64,000 nucleotides of DNA. Source: Serratia marcescens subsp. marcescens ATCC 13880. GTDB taxonomy: Bacteria; Pseudomonadota; Gammaproteobacteria; Enterobacterales; Enterobacteriaceae. Below are positions 41,056 through 51,277 of this stretch, piece after piece. The stretch lies in assembly GCF_017299535.1 (NCBI RefSeq), contig NZ_CP071238.1, positions 4,278,001-4,342,000 of the forward strand, read 5' to 3'. Both the position numbers and the translations under genes were made by a program. Positions within the stretch are counted from its first letter, which is position 1. Each line of letters opens with the position of its first letter. The notes under the pieces are model-generated. The model did not search any database, had not been told where the DNA came from, and saw nothing but the letters and a program-made list of their open reading frames with translations.

Positions 41056-41156
41056 TTAAACGATTTATACGTTAAAACAAGTAAATATCGCCATTTGCCA
41101 CTGCCGGCAAGTTCCGTTACCCTGCCTGCTTTTCCAATTTTGAGCTGTTTTGGAAT

Positions 41157-41852
41157 ATGCTTCGCAGAATTTTGTTTATGGCGGTTTTCGCCGCAGGCGC
41201 CGCACAGGCGCACGGCATCAATAACTTCTCTCAAGCCAAGACGGCGGCGGCCAAGATTAACCAGGATGCGCCGGGCAGTTTTTACTGCGGCTGCCGCATC
41301 GAGTGGCAAGGCAAGAAGGGCATTCCCGATCTCGCCGGCTGCGGCTATCAGGTGCGTAAAAACGCCCAGCGCGCGCAACGCATCGAGTGGGAACACGTGG
41401 TGCCTGCCTGGCAATTCGGCCACCAGCTGCAGTGCTGGCAGGACGGCGGGCGCAAAAACTGCAACAAGGACGCCACCTACCGCCAGATAGAAACCGATCT
41501 GCACAACCTGCAGCCGGCGATCGGCGAAGTGAACGGCGACCGCAACAACTTCATGTACAGCCAATGGAACGGCGGCGCGGGCCAGTACGGGCAATGCCCA
41601 ATGAAGGTGGACTTCAAGAATAAACAGGCGGAGCCGCCCGCCCGCGCCCGCGGCGCCATTGCCCGCACCTACTTCTACATGCGCGATCGCTACCAGCTGC
41701 GGCTGTCACGCCAGCAAACCCAGCTGTTCGAGGTGTGGAACCGGCAATATCCGGTGAGCCAATGGGAATGTCAGCGCGAAGCACGTATCGCCAAGGTGCA
41801 GGGCAACCACAACCCCTATATTCAACAGGCTTGTCAGCAGCGGAAAAGCTAA
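41157..41852 (+). CDS. endA: Periplasmic endonuclease I
   Basis: EndA is a sequence-non-specific periplasmic DNase. The 231-residue precursor has a signal peptide ([18 protein letters not shown]) and the beta-beta-alpha-metal nuclease core: [10 protein letters not shown] supplies the general-base His and EVNGDRNNF the metal Asn. Eight or more cysteines allow stabilising disulfides. Activity would affect stability of foreign DNA in this organism. Confidence 0.96.
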   Translation: MLRRILFMAVFAAGAAQAHGINNFSQAKTAAAKINQDAPGSFYCGCRIEWQGKKGIPDLAGCGYQVRKNAQRAQRIEWEHVVPAWQFGHQLQCWQDGGRKNCNKDATYRQIETDLHNLQPAIGEVNGDRNNFMYSQWNGGAGQYGQCPMKVDFKNKQAEPPARARGAIARTYFYMRDRYQLRLSRQQTQLFEVWNRQYPVSQWECQREARIAKVQGNHNPYIQQACQQRKS

Positions 41853-41921
41853 CCTACTATAGCCTTTATCTTTCATGGCGCCGCTAACCCGCGGCGCCGT
41901 TTCGTCAGGATCAGACTACCC

Positions 41922-42653
41922 ATGCGCATACCCCGCATTTACCATCCGCAGCCGTTGACCGACCGGGCGGAGATCGCCCTCAGCGAGGACGCCGCCAACC
42001 ACGTCGGGCGCGTGCTGCGCATGAGCGCCGGCCAGGCGCTGCAGCTGTTCGACGGCAGCAACCAGGTGTTCGACGCCGAAATAATCCGGGTGGACAAAAA
42101 GAGCGTGCTGGTGCGCCTCGGCGACGGCCGCGTGGATGACATCGAATCGCCGCTCAACCTGCATCTGGGCCAGGTGATCTCGCGCGGCGAGAAGATGGAG
42201 TTCACCATCCAGAAATCCATCGAGCTGGGCGTCAACGTCATCACCCCGCTGTTTTCCGAGCGCTGCGGCGTGAAATTGGACGGCGAGCGTCTGGCGAAGA
42301 AAATCCAGCAATGGCAAAAGATCGCCATCGCCGCCTGCGAACAGTGCGGCCGCAACCGCATTCCCGAAATCCGCGAGGCGATGTCGCTGGAAGCCTGGTG
42401 CGCCGAGCAGGACGGCAGCCTGAAACTCAACCTGCACCCGCGCGCCAGCCACAGCATCAACACGCTGCCGCAGCCGGTGGATCATGTTCGCCTGCTGATC
42501 GGCCCGGAAGGCGGTTTGTCCGCCGACGAAATCGCCATGACCACCGACCACGGATTTACTGATATTCTGCTGGGACCACGCGTTCTGCGTACCGAAACCA
42601 CAGCGCTCACCGCCATTACCGCTCTGCAGGTCCGCTTCGGCGACTTGGGTTAA
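41922..42653 (+). CDS. rsmE: 16S rRNA m3U1498 methyltransferase
   Basis: RsmE methylates U1498 of 16S rRNA using SAM. The 243-residue protein has an N-terminal PUA-like domain and the SPOUT knot with [14 protein letters not shown] and [13 protein letters not shown]. It precedes gshB by ten bases, and the pair is probably co-transcribed as in E. coli. Confidence 0.97.
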   Translation: MRIPRIYHPQPLTDRAEIALSEDAANHVGRVLRMSAGQALQLFDGSNQVFDAEIIRVDKKSVLVRLGDGRVDDIESPLNLHLGQVISRGEKMEFTIQKSIELGVNVITPLFSERCGVKLDGERLAKKIQQWQKIAIAACEQCGRNRIPEIREAMSLEAWCAEQDGSLKLNLHPRASHSINTLPQPVDHVRLLIGPEGGLSADEIAMTTDHGFTDILLGPRVLRTETTALTAITALQVRFGDLG

Positions 42654-42663
42654 AGGAGAAAAG

Positions 42664-43614
42664 ATGATTAAGCTCGGCATCGTGATGGATCCTATCGATT
42701 CCATCAACATCAAGAAAGACACCAGCTTCGCCATGCTGCTCGAAGCGCAGCGCCGCGGTTACGAATTGCACTACATGGAGATGAACGATCTCTATCTGCA
42801 CGCCGGTGACGGGCGCGCGCGCACCCGCCTGCTGAGCGTGAAGGAAGACAAGGAGAGCTGGTTCAGCTTCGGCGCCGAGCAGGATCTGGCGCTGCACGAA
42901 CTGGACGTGATCCTGATGCGCAAGGATCCGCCGTTCGATACCGAATACATCTATGCGACCTACATTCTGGAACGCGCCGAAGTTAAAGGCACGCTGGTGG
43001 TCAACAAGCCGCAAAGTCTGCGCGACTGCAACGAGAAGCTGTTCACCGCCTGGTTCTCGGAACTGACGCCGGATACGCTGGTCAGCCGCAGCGCCGCGCA
43101 CATCCGCAAATTCCACCAGCAGCACGGCGATATCATCCTGAAACCGCTGGACGGCATGGGCGGCGCGTCTATCTTCCGCGTGAAGCAGGACGATCCTAAC
43201 CTGTCGGTGATCATCGAAACCCTGACCGAACACGGCAGCCGTTTCTGCATGGCGCAGAACTTCCTGCCGGCGATCAAGGACGGCGACAAACGCATCCTGG
43301 TGGTGGACGGCGAGCCGGTGCCTTACTGCCTGGCGCGCATTCCGGCGCAGGGCGAGACCCGCGGCAACCTCGCGGCCGGCGGCCGCGGCGAAGCGCGCCC
43401 GCTGAGCGAAAGCGACTGGAAAATCGCCCGCGCCGTCGCCCCGACGCTGAAAGAGAAAGGGCTGATCTTCGTCGGCCTGGACGTGATCGGCGATCGCCTG
43501 ACCGAAATCAACGTCACCAGCCCAACCTGCGCGCGCGAGATTGAGGCGGCATTCCCGATTTCGATTACCGGCATGCTGATGGACGCGATTGAAAAACGCC
43601 TGGCGGCGAAGTAA
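42664..43614 (+). CDS. gshB: Glutathione synthetase
   Basis: GshB joins gamma-glutamylcysteine and glycine with ATP. The 316-residue ATP-grasp enzyme has ILKPLDGMGGASIFR (nucleotide binding) and FVGLDVIGDRLTEINVTSPT (metal ligands). A good AGGAG precedes the ATG. A 20-bp perfect GC palindrome follows the stop. Confidence 0.98.
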   Translation: MIKLGIVMDPIDSINIKKDTSFAMLLEAQRRGYELHYMEMNDLYLHAGDGRARTRLLSVKEDKESWFSFGAEQDLALHELDVILMRKDPPFDTEYIYATYILERAEVKGTLVVNKPQSLRDCNEKLFTAWFSELTPDTLVSRSAAHIRKFHQQHGDIILKPLDGMGGASIFRVKQDDPNLSVIIETLTEHGSRFCMAQNFLPAIKDGDKRILVVDGEPVPYCLARIPAQGETRGNLAAGGRGEARPLSESDWKIARAVAPTLKEKGLIFVGLDVIGDRLTEINVTSPTCAREIEAAFPISITGMLMDAIEKRLAAK

Positions 43615-43622
43615 TGCGTCAT

Positions 43623-43642
43623 GCGGGCGGCATGCCGCCCGC
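43623..43642. terminator. 20-bp perfect palindrome after gshB
   Basis: GCGGGCGGCA followed by TGCCGCCCGC forms a perfect hairpin nine bases past the gshB stop. There is no downstream T-run. Confidence 0.5.
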
Positions 43643-43759
43643 TATCCCGTATCGCGCCCGCCAAAGCTCGCCTTTGCGCGCGGCTTGAAAGGCGGCGGGT
43701 ATAGCCGCATACTGGCGGCTGTTTATTTTCTCACCCATTGATTACCTTATACTAACGCC

Positions 43760-44323
43760 ATGAATTTACAGCACCATTTTCTGATCGCCATGCCAACGCT
43801 GCAGGATCCTCGCTTCAAGCGCTCGGTGATTTACGTCTGCGAGCATAACGAAGAAGGCGCCATGGGTTTGGTGATCAATAAACCGGTGGAGCAGTTCACG
43901 GTAGCCACGGTGCTGAGCAAGCTGAAGATCATGCCGCCTGCGCGCGATCCGGCCATCAGCCTGGACAAACCGGTGTTCGCCGGCGGCCCCCTGGCGGACG
44001 ATCGCGGGTTTATCCTGCATACGCCGCGCCACGGCTTCGGCGCCAGCATTCAAATTTCGCCCAACACCATGATCACCACCTCGAAAGACGTGCTGGAAAC
44101 GCTCGGCACGCCAGAGCAACCGGACGACGTGCTGGTGGCGCTGGGTTATGCGGGCTGGGAAAAGGGCCAGTTGGAGCAGGAAGTATTGGAAAACGCCTGG
44201 CTGACCATCGAAGCCAACACCGACATTTTGTTCCGCACGCCGATCGCCAGCCGCTGGCGCGAGGCGGGGAACCTTTTGGGTATCGACATTCGCAGCATCG
44301 CCAACCACGCAGGACACGCCTGA
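43760..44323 (+). CDS. yqgE: YqgE/AlgH family protein
   Basis: The 187-residue protein has the family blocks [24 protein letters not shown] start and [14 protein letters not shown]. YqgE/AlgH proteins are widespread, and no biochemical activity is established. Its TGA overlaps the ruvX ATG. The operon gshB-yqgE-ruvX order is conserved, though a 145-base gap separates it from gshB. Confidence 0.92.
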   Translation: MNLQHHFLIAMPTLQDPRFKRSVIYVCEHNEEGAMGLVINKPVEQFTVATVLSKLKIMPPARDPAISLDKPVFAGGPLADDRGFILHTPRHGFGASIQISPNTMITTSKDVLETLGTPEQPDDVLVALGYAGWEKGQLEQEVLENAWLTIEANTDILFRTPIASRWREAGNLLGIDIRSIANHAGHA

Positions 44324-44745
44324 TGAGCAACCGCACCATTATCGCCTTCGACTTCGGCACCAAAAGCATCGGCGCGGCCGTCGGCCAGGAGTTGACCGGC
44401 AGCGCCCGCGCCTTGCCGGCTTTCAAAGCGCAGGACGGCTCGCCGGACTGGCTGAAAATCGAAAAGCTGCTGAAGGAGTGGCAACCGGATTTGGTGGTGG
44501 TCGGCCTGCCGCTGAACATGGATGGCACCGAACAACCCGTTACCGCCCAGGCGCGCAAGTTCGCCAACCGCCTGCACGGCCGTTTCGGCATCCAGATCGA
44601 TCTGCATGACGAGCGCCTGAGCACCGTGGAAGCGCGCGCCAACCTGTTCGATCGCGGCGGCTTCCGCGCGCTTGATAAAGGCAGCGTGGATTCCGCCTCC
44701 GCGGTGGTGATCCTCGAAAGCTGGTTCGAACGGCAACTGGGCTAA
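44323..44745 (+). CDS. ruvX: Holliday junction resolvase-like protein RuvX (YqgF)
   Basis: The 140-residue RNase H-fold protein has acidic residues in [31 protein letters not shown] and [13 protein letters not shown], the four catalytic positions of the YqgF family. In E. coli the protein is essential and linked to 16S rRNA 5' end processing. The last four bases overlap the 3' end of convergent yggR. Confidence 0.96.
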   Translation: MSNRTIIAFDFGTKSIGAAVGQELTGSARALPAFKAQDGSPDWLKIEKLLKEWQPDLVVVGLPLNMDGTEQPVTAQARKFANRLHGRFGIQIDLHDERLSTVEARANLFDRGGFRALDKGSVDSASAVVILESWFERQLG

Positions 44746-45764
44746 ACGCCCGCCCTTTCCCCCGCGCACTCTCCCAACACGCCGGCGTCGATCCGCTGCT
44801 GCAAACCTTGCTCAAAGGTTTGCATGCCGGACTGCGCGCCGGTTTGCAACACGCTCGCCAACTGATGCGTTTTCCCTTCGCGGATCAGGTTGCTGACCGC
44901 CGCCGTCGCCGTCAGCACTTCAAAGATCGCCACGCGTCCGCCGCCGGGCCGCCTCATCAGCTTTTGCGCGATCACCGCCTGCAGACTGCCGGCCAGCTGG
45001 GCGCGCACATAGGGCTTCTCTTCCGCCGGAAACACGTCCACCAGCCGTTCCACCGCCTGCGGCGCGCTGCGGGTATGCAGCGTCGCCAGCACCAGGTGGC
45101 CGGTCTCCGCCGCAGTGAGCGCCAGCCGGATGGTGGCGGTATCGCGCAGCTCGCCCAGCAGGATCACATCCGGATCTTCGCGCAGCGCGGCGCGCAACGC
45201 CGCATCGAAGCTGTGGCTGTCGCGGCCGATCTCCCGCTGCTGGATCAGCGATCGCCGGCTGCGGTGCAGGAACTCGATCGGATCCTCCAGCGTCAAAACG
45301 TGCCGCTGCTGGTGCCGGTTGATCTCGTCGATCATCGCCGCCAACGTGGTGGACTTGCCGCTGCCGGTGGCGCCGGTGACCAAGATAAGCCCGTCGTCGC
45401 GCCGCAGCAACGCCGGGACAATGGCCGGCGCCGCCAGCTCGGCAAGCGAAGGCGATTGCCCGGCGATACGCCGCAACGCGAGAGAAATCCCCGCGTTTTG
45501 TTGAAAAACGTTGGCGCGCAACCGCTCCCCGCCCGGCCTGTGCAACGCCAGATCGACCTGCCCCAGCCGCCGCAGGCTCTCGCGCTGCTGCGCATTCAGC
45601 AATCCGTCGCAGAGGGCCTGCACGCCTTGCGCCGTCAGCGTTGGCGCCGCCGCCAGCGGCTGCAGTTCACCGTCGATGCGCAACATCGGCGGATGACCGG
45701 CACAAAGGTGCAGATCGGAAGCATTATGCTTTACACTAAGGGCCACGAATTCATCGATATCCAT
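44742..45764 (-). CDS. yggR: PilT-like type IV pilus retraction ATPase YggR
   Basis: This 340-residue secretion ATPase has Walker [11 protein letters not shown], an Asp box in [11 protein letters not shown], Walker B-type ILLGELRD and the His box HLVLATLHT. It resembles PilT but lies alone, without pilus genes. E. coli YggR occupies the same site, and its role is unproven. ATG 45764, preceded by GGGAGAG, is chosen over the start six codons upstream. The gap to divergent yggS is 20 bases. Confidence 0.9.
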   Translation of the reverse strand: MDIDEFVALSVKHNASDLHLCAGHPPMLRIDGELQPLAAAPTLTAQGVQALCDGLLNAQQRESLRRLGQVDLALHRPGGERLRANVFQQNAGISLALRRIAGQSPSLAELAAPAIVPALLRRDDGLILVTGATGSGKSTTLAAMIDEINRHQQRHVLTLEDPIEFLHRSRRSLIQQREIGRDSHSFDAALRAALREDPDVILLGELRDTATIRLALTAAETGHLVLATLHTRSAPQAVERLVDVFPAEEKPYVRAQLAGSLQAVIAQKLMRRPGGGRVAIFEVLTATAAVSNLIREGKTHQLASVLQTGAQSGMQTFEQGLQQRIDAGVLGECAGERAGV

Positions 45765-45784
45765 ATCACTCTCCCGGGTCAATA

Positions 45785-46492
45785 ATGAGCACTATCCAAC
45801 AGAACCTGCAGGATGTCAGAAACCGCATCGCGGCCGCCGCGCGAAATTGCGCGCGGGCGCCGGAAGAAGTTGCTCTGCTTGCAGTCAGCAAAACCAAACC
45901 TGTGGCGGCGATCGAAGAAGCCATCGCCGCCGGCCAGCGCGCCTTCGGCGAGAACTACGTGCAGGAAGGGGTAGACAAGATCCGGCATTTCGCCGAGTCG
46001 CCGCAGGGCGGCGAGTTGGTGTGGCACTTTATCGGCCCGCTGCAATCCAATAAGAGTCGGCTGGTGGCGGAACATTTCGCCTGGTGTCATACCGTGGATC
46101 GGCTGCGCATCGCCCAGCGCCTGAGCGATCAGCGCCCGGCCGACCTGCCGCCGCTCAACGTGCTGATTCAAATCAACATCAGCGACGAGCAAAGCAAATC
46201 CGGCATCGCGTTAAGCGAGCTGCCGGCGCTGGCCGACGCGATAGCCGCGCTGCCGAACCTGACGCTGCGCGGCCTGATGGCCATCCCGGCGCCGGAAGCG
46301 GATTATCAGCGGCAGTTGGCGGTATTCAGCCGGATGAACGACGCCTTTCTCGCCCTGCGCCAGCGTTATCCGCAGGCCGATACGCTGTCGATGGGCATGA
46401 CGGACGATATGGCGGCGGCGATCGCCGCAGGCAGCACCCTGGTGCGCATCGGCACCGCAATTTTTGGCGCCCGCGACTACTCGCAGGCCTGA
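45785..46492 (+). CDS. yggS: Pyridoxal phosphate homeostasis protein YggS
   Basis: YggS (COG0325) binds PLP and keeps B6 vitamers and amino acid pools balanced. The 235-residue TIM-barrel protein shows the PLP lysine in LLAVSKTKP (K38 region), GENYVQE, HFIGPLQSNK and the phosphate-binding LSMGMTDD. It is followed 19 bases later by proC, the usual partner. Confidence 0.96.
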   Translation: MSTIQQNLQDVRNRIAAAARNCARAPEEVALLAVSKTKPVAAIEEAIAAGQRAFGENYVQEGVDKIRHFAESPQGGELVWHFIGPLQSNKSRLVAEHFAWCHTVDRLRIAQRLSDQRPADLPPLNVLIQINISDEQSKSGIALSELPALADAIAALPNLTLRGLMAIPAPEADYQRQLAVFSRMNDAFLALRQRYPQADTLSMGMTDDMAAAIAAGSTLVRIGTAIFGARDYSQA

Positions 46493-46511
46493 CACACAGA
46501 CGAGGGATTTG

Positions 46512-47333
46512 ATGCAACATCGCAAGATTACCTTTATCGGCGCCGGCAACATGGCGCGTGCAATCATCGCCGGCCTGGTGGCGGGCGGCTATCCAGCCAA
46601 ATCCATCAGCGTCTGCGCCCCCTCGGCGAAAAACCGTGACGCACTGGCGGCGGACTACGGCATCGTCAGCAGCGGCGACAACGTCGCCTGCGCGCGCGAG
46701 GCCGAGGTGGTGGTGCTGGCGGTCAAACCGCAGCTGATGGCCGACGTTTGCCAGCCGCTGCGCGAGCAGGTCGATTTCAGCGGCAAGCTGGTGCTGTCGA
46801 TCGCCGCCGGCATTCAGGTCAGCCGTTTCTATCAGCTGCTCGGCGACAAGCTGGACATCGTGCGCATCATGCCCAACACTCCGTCGCTGGTCGGCAAGGG
46901 CATGAGCGGGCTGTACGCGCCGGCGCAGGTCAGCCAGCGGGATCGCGATTACACCGGCGATTTAATGGCGTCGGTCGGTAAAGTTTGCTGGGTCGATGAC
47001 GAAAATGGCATCAACGGCGTGATCGCCGCCGCGGGCAGCGCTCCGGCCTATTTCTTCCTGTTTATGGAGGCGATGCAAAAAGAGGCCGAGCGCATGGGCT
47101 TCGACAGCCAGACCGCGCGCGATCTGGTGCAACAGGCCGCTTCCGGCGCCGCCGCATTGGTGGAAGCCAACCCGGATACGCCGCTGGGCACGCTGCGCGA
47201 ACAGGTGACCTCCAAAGGCGGCACCACCGCCGAAGCGCTGCGGGTGTTCAACGAACGCCAACTGCCGGAAACCGTGGGGCAAGCGATGCAGGCCGCCGTT
47301 TCCCGCGCCCAAGAGATGGAAAAATTATTTTAA
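46512..47333 (+). CDS. proC: Pyrroline-5-carboxylate reductase
   Basis: ProC performs the last step of proline synthesis. The 273-residue enzyme has the NADPH motif ITFIGAGNMARAII and the C-terminal signature TPLGTLREQVTSKGGTTAEAL. ATG 46512 is chosen after CGAGGGAT. The E. coli yggS-T-U cluster lacks proC, but many gamma-proteobacteria, including Yersinia, place it between yggS and yggT as here. Confidence 0.97.
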   Translation: MQHRKITFIGAGNMARAIIAGLVAGGYPAKSISVCAPSAKNRDALAADYGIVSSGDNVACAREAEVVVLAVKPQLMADVCQPLREQVDFSGKLVLSIAAGIQVSRFYQLLGDKLDIVRIMPNTPSLVGKGMSGLYAPAQVSQRDRDYTGDLMASVGKVCWVDDENGINGVIAAAGSAPAYFFLFMEAMQKEAERMGFDSQTARDLVQQAASGAAALVEANPDTPLGTLREQVTSKGGTTAEALRVFNERQLPETVGQAMQAAVSRAQEMEKLF

Positions 47334-47364
47334 ATAACCGCGAGTTAAGGAGAAGGACCACTTC

Positions 47365-47919
47365 ATGCTAACGCTGACTTTCCTGGTCAAGACCGTTATT
47401 GATCTGTACGTGATGGTGCTGTTGCTGCGCATTTGGATGCAGTGGGCGCGCACCGATTTTTACAACCCGTTCTCACAGTTTGTGGTGAAGATCACCCAGC
47501 CGGTGGTCGGCCCACTGCGCCGCATCATCCCGTCACTGGGGCCCATCGACAGCGCTTCGCTGCTGCTGGCGTTCCTGCTGATGACCATCAAGTACCCGCT
47601 GCTGCTGCTGATTCAGGGCGGCGCGATGTCGCTCAGCCCGTATAACCTGCTGTTCGGTCTGATCTCGCTGGTGAAGTCCGCCGGCTACCTGATCTTCTGG
47701 GTGATGATCATTCGTGCGCTGATGAGCTGGGTAAGCCAGGGCCGCAGCCCGATCGACTACGTGATGTACCAACTGACCGAACCCTTGATGGCGCCGATCC
47801 GTCGCATCATCCCGGCGATGGGCGGCATCGACTTTTCCGCCATGGTAGTGATCCTGATCCTCTATCTGATCAACTACCTGGGCATGGATCTGTTCGGCGA
47901 GATCTGGTTCCTGCTGTGA
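47365..47919 (+). CDS. yggT: YggT family integral membrane protein
   Basis: The 184-residue protein consists of two YGGT repeats, each with a hydrophobic segment, an R-IxMQW/RALMSW block and an LRRIIP/IRRIIP box. It is an inner-membrane protein of uncertain role; relatives are linked to osmotic or division functions. Its stop overlaps the GTG start of yggU. Confidence 0.93.
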   Translation: MLTLTFLVKTVIDLYVMVLLLRIWMQWARTDFYNPFSQFVVKITQPVVGPLRRIIPSLGPIDSASLLLAFLLMTIKYPLLLLIQGGAMSLSPYNLLFGLISLVKSAGYLIFWVMIIRALMSWVSQGRSPIDYVMYQLTEPLMAPIRRIIPAMGGIDFSAMVVILILYLINYLGMDLFGEIWFLL

Positions 47920-48206
47920 GTGCGGTCACTCCGGTGCTGGACGGGCTGGCGATCAGGCTATATATTCAGCCGAAAGCCAGCCGCGACCAAATTATCGGCT
48001 TGCATGGCGACGAACTAAAAGTCGCCATCACCGCTCCGCCGGTCGACGGCCAAGCCAACGCCCATCTGATCAAGTTTATCGCCAAGCAGTTCAAAGTGGC
48101 GAAAAGCAACGTCACCATCGAGAAAGGCGAACTGGGGCGGCATAAACAGTTACGCATCGTGAATCCGCAACAGATCCCCGCCGTGGTCGCGGCGCTCATC
48201 GAATAA
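47916..48206 (+). CDS. yggU: UPF0235 family protein YggU
   Basis: The 96-residue protein has the DUF167 blocks [21 protein letters not shown] and [10 protein letters not shown]. No function is known. The start is GTG inside the yggT stop (GTGA), implying translational coupling. rdgB follows after 18 bases. Confidence 0.92.
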   Translation: MSAVTPVLDGLAIRLYIQPKASRDQIIGLHGDELKVAITAPPVDGQANAHLIKFIAKQFKVAKSNVTIEKGELGRHKQLRIVNPQQIPAVVAALIE

Positions 48207-48224
48207 TTTTCAAGGTAGTCACTT

Positions 48225-48818
48225 ATGCAAAAAGTCGTTCTTGCCACCGGTAACCCGGGCAAAGTGCGCGAACTTGCCGACCTGTTGGCCGATTTCGGCC
48301 TGGACGTGGTCGCGCAAACCGATCTGGGCGTGGAATCCGCCGAAGAAACTGGCCTGACATTTATCGAAAACGCCATCCTGAAAGCGCGCCATGCGGCACA
48401 GGTCACCGGCCTGCCGGCGATCGCCGACGACTCCGGTCTGGCGGTAGATGCGCTGGGCGGCGCGCCGGGCATCTACTCCGCGCGCTACGCCGGCGAAGAT
48501 GCCGACGATCGGCAGAACCTCGACAAGCTGCTGGCGGCGATGAAAGACGTGGCGCCGGGCCGGCGCGGCGCGCAATTCCACTGCGTGCTGGTCTATCTGC
48601 GCCATGCGGCAGACCCGACGCCGCTGGTGTTCCACGGCAGCTGGGCCGGCGAAATCACCGAACAGGCCGCCGGTGAAGGCGGTTTCGGTTACGATCCGGT
48701 CTTCTACGTGCCGGAGCTGGGCCGCACCGCCGCCGAGCTGAGCCGCGACGAGAAGCGGGCGATTTCGCACCGCGGCAAGGCGCTGAAGCTGATGTTGGAA
48801 GCCATGCGCAATGCTTAA
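48225..48818 (+). CDS. rdgB: dITP/XTP pyrophosphatase
   Basis: RdgB removes deaminated purine triphosphates (dITP, XTP) from the nucleotide pool. The 197-residue length matches E. coli. Motifs are [26 protein letters not shown] and FGYDPVFY. It overlaps hemW by eight bases. Confidence 0.97.
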   Translation: MQKVVLATGNPGKVRELADLLADFGLDVVAQTDLGVESAEETGLTFIENAILKARHAAQVTGLPAIADDSGLAVDALGGAPGIYSARYAGEDADDRQNLDKLLAAMKDVAPGRRGAQFHCVLVYLRHAADPTPLVFHGSWAGEITEQAAGEGGFGYDPVFYVPELGRTAAELSRDEKRAISHRGKALKLMLEAMRNA

Positions 48819-49953
48819 GCTGCCCCCGCTGAGTCTCTACATCCATATCCCGTGGTGCGTGCAGAAATGCCCGTACTGCGACTTCAACTCCCATGCGCTG
48901 AAGGGTGACGTGCCGCATCAGGAGTATGTCGATCATCTGTTGGCGGATCTGGATGCCGACCTGCCGCTGGCCGGCGGCCGGGAAATCAGCACTATCTTTA
49001 TCGGCGGCGGCACCCCCAGCCTGCTGAGCGCCGAGGCGATGCAGGCCTTGCTGGACGGCGTGCGAGCGCGCATTCGCGTCGCCGACGACGCCGAAATCAC
49101 CATGGAAGCCAATCCCGGCACCGTGGAGGCCGATCGCTTCAGCGGCTACCAGCGCGCCGGCGTCAACCGCATCTCCATCGGGGTGCAAAGCTTCAGCGCC
49201 GAGAAGCTGAACCGTCTGGGGCGCATCCACGGCCCGGAAGAAGCCAAACGCGCGGCGACGCTGGCGACCGGCCTCGGCCTGCACAGCTTCAACCTCGATC
49301 TGATGCACGGCCTGCCGGACCAGTCGCTGGAAGAGGCGCTGGACGATCTGCGCCAGGCGATCGCCCTCAATCCACCGCACCTGTCGTGGTATCAGCTGAC
49401 CATCGAGCCGAACACCCTGTTCAGCTCACGCCCGCCGGTCTTGCCGGACGACGACGCGCTGTGGGACATCTTCGAGCGCGGCCACCAGCTGCTGAGCGCC
49501 GCCGGATACCAGCAGTATGAAACCTCGGCCTACGCCAAGCCGGGCTACCAATGCCAGCACAATCTCAACTACTGGCGCTTCGGCGACTACCTGGGGATCG
49601 GCTGCGGCGCGCACGGCAAGGTGACCTTCAGCGACGGACGCATCCTGCGCACCGCCAAGACCAAGCACCCGCGCGGCTTTATGCGCGGCGACTACATGGA
49701 CAAGCAGCATGAGGTGGCGGCGGCGGATCGGCCGTTCGAATTCTTCATGAACCGCTTCCGCCTGCTGGAAGCCGCGCCGCGCGCCGACTTTGTCAACTAC
49801 ACCGGGCTGGCGGAAAGCGTCATTCGCCCGCAGTTGGACGAGGCGCTGGCCAAAGGCTATCTGGAAGAAACCGCGGAGCACTGGCAGATCACCGAGAAGG
49901 GCAAGCTGTTCCTCAACTCGCTGCTGGAACTGTTTCTGGCGGACGACGAGTAA
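48811..49953 (+). CDS. hemW: Radical SAM family haem chaperone HemW
   Basis: HemW binds haem and a radical SAM cluster and helps deliver haem to respiratory enzymes. The 380-residue protein has [10 protein letters not shown] (CxxxCxxC), FIGGGTPS and the C-terminal HemN-like region. It lacks the Cys-rich features of true coproporphyrinogen oxidase HemN. A strong terminator ends the yggS-hemW operon. Confidence 0.95.
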   Translation: MLKLPPLSLYIHIPWCVQKCPYCDFNSHALKGDVPHQEYVDHLLADLDADLPLAGGREISTIFIGGGTPSLLSAEAMQALLDGVRARIRVADDAEITMEANPGTVEADRFSGYQRAGVNRISIGVQSFSAEKLNRLGRIHGPEEAKRAATLATGLGLHSFNLDLMHGLPDQSLEEALDDLRQAIALNPPHLSWYQLTIEPNTLFSSRPPVLPDDDALWDIFERGHQLLSAAGYQQYETSAYAKPGYQCQHNLNYWRFGDYLGIGCGAHGKVTFSDGRILRTAKTKHPRGFMRGDYMDKQHEVAAADRPFEFFMNRFRLLEAAPRADFVNYTGLAESVIRPQLDEALAKGYLEETAEHWQITEKGKLFLNSLLELFLADDE

Positions 49954-49983
49954 AAAAAGCGCTGAATAATCAGCGCTTTTTTA
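49952..49983. terminator. Bidirectional terminator hemW / DUF29 gene
   Basis: AGCGCTGA pairs with TCAGCGCT around ATAA, flanked by an A-run on the left and a T-run on the right. It serves both converging genes. Confidence 0.92.
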
Positions 49984-49989
49984 TTGGTG

Positions 49990-50424
49990 TTAATCCGGGT
50001 AAAACGTCTGAGACAGAATCTGCTGAGTTTCCCAGATGCCGTTTTCCGGATACACATCCAGCCCGGTTTCGGCCGTGGCGAGCGCAACGGCCTTCGACCA
50101 GACGACATCCAGCCAATCGGCATCGCTCAGTTTACCTTTTAGGCTGGGCGACTCTTTCAAGCTGTAAAGCACCTCTTTGCGCTGCGCTTTAATCGTTCTT
50201 TCCCAGCTGGTTCCGCGCCTGGCCGGCTGATATTTCCATTTAAGCAAATGTGCAATCAGCACCGTCATCCGGCTAGCAAGTTCCCTTTGCTCGCTCTTCC
50301 CCACGTCCTCAATCTCCTCGGCGATCTTTTCAATATCGATCTCAGACAATTTTCCGGAGCGCAAAAGAGCGGCCTGTTCATTTGCCCAGGCAACAACATC
50401 GGTTTCGTAACGTGTATGGCTCAT
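49990..50424 (-). CDS. DUF29 family protein
   Basis: The 144-residue protein has the DUF29 pattern: YETDVVAWANEQAALLRSG, IDIEKIAEEIEDVGKSEQRE, LLKWKYQP and SWERTIKAQR. DUF29 proteins are helical, common in cyanobacteria and on accessory DNA in proteobacteria, and of unknown function. ATG 50424 follows a strong GGAGG. It occupies the spot where E. coli has yggM/ansB, and its composition is more AT-rich than its neighbours, so it is probably acquired. Confidence 0.85.
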   Translation of the reverse strand: MSHTRYETDVVAWANEQAALLRSGKLSEIDIEKIAEEIEDVGKSEQRELASRMTVLIAHLLKWKYQPARRGTSWERTIKAQRKEVLYSLKESPSLKGKLSDADWLDVVWSKAVALATAETGLDVYPENGIWETQQILSQTFYPD

Positions 50425-50524
50425 AGCGTCCTCCGTAAACATCCATAAATCTGTACGTAGTTTGATCAGTCTGTCAGATAAGCTTCAGAAGGTCAAAAAA
50501 CGGCCTACAAAGAAGATTCTTATT

Positions 50525-51247
50525 TCACTTCAACGCTTTAAGCAGATCCTTGCGCTGGGTTTCCAGTGCGGTGACGCGGTTGCACACGTCATGACCGAAG
50601 TTCTGGAAGTCCTGCTCCTGATTGTTCCATTCGTTCTGGATCGCCTTCTGCAAGCCGCCTAGGTTGCCCATGATCGCCTGCAGCGGGTTGCCGCCGCTAT
50701 TGGCGGCCTGTTTGACGCCCATCTCGTTCAGGCTGTCCTGCAGCACCCCGCCCATGCTCTGCTGCACGATGTTGCGGCCATCCTGTTCCACCTGGTCAAT
50801 CGCCTGGTGGTGGAAGGTCAGACCGTCGCTGCGGTGCTCGATGATGCGGTTCATCTGCTGTTTCAGTTGGCCGTTCAGGGTGGTCAGCCGGTTGCGCACG
50901 TTGCTGTTGCTGCCCAGCTCTTTAACGATCACTTTATCCAGCGCTGCGCGGGCTTTCTCCAGGTGTTTCTGCGCGCCGTCGTCGATCCACGGCAGCTGCT
51001 TGCGCAAGGCGCTCTGGTAACTGAAGGCTTTCTGCCGCTGGCTGTCGTTCAGGCTCAGCGCCTGGCCGTTGCGGATCACGTCGCCATCCGGCGATATTTG
51101 CAGGTCGCCGCTGGCGCCTTTCACCTGCACGCTCTGCGGGCTGATGATCACATCGTCTTGGGGTTTAACGCTGCATTGGTACTCGGCGTGGGCCTGCGCG
51201 GCAGTCGCCGCCAGCAGCAGTAAGGCTAACCCGGTTTTCTTCAACAT
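50525..51247 (-). CDS. yggN: Secreted DUF2884 family protein YggN
   Basis: The 240-residue protein has a signal peptide (MLKKTGLALLLLAATAAQAHA) and matches E. coli YggN along its length, with PQSVQVKGASGDLQISPDG and RSDGLTFHHQAIDQVEQDG. Function is unknown; it is predicted to be periplasmic. It is 30 bases downstream of glsB on the same strand, so co-transcription is possible. Confidence 0.9.
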   Translation of the reverse strand: MLKKTGLALLLLAATAAQAHAEYQCSVKPQDDVIISPQSVQVKGASGDLQISPDGDVIRNGQALSLNDSQRQKAFSYQSALRKQLPWIDDGAQKHLEKARAALDKVIVKELGSNSNVRNRLTTLNGQLKQQMNRIIEHRSDGLTFHHQAIDQVEQDGRNIVQQSMGGVLQDSLNEMGVKQAANSGGNPLQAIMGNLGGLQKAIQNEWNNQEQDFQNFGHDVCNRVTALETQRKDLLKALK

Positions 51248-51277
51248 AGCTTCTCCTGACTCCCATCCAGACTGGGA

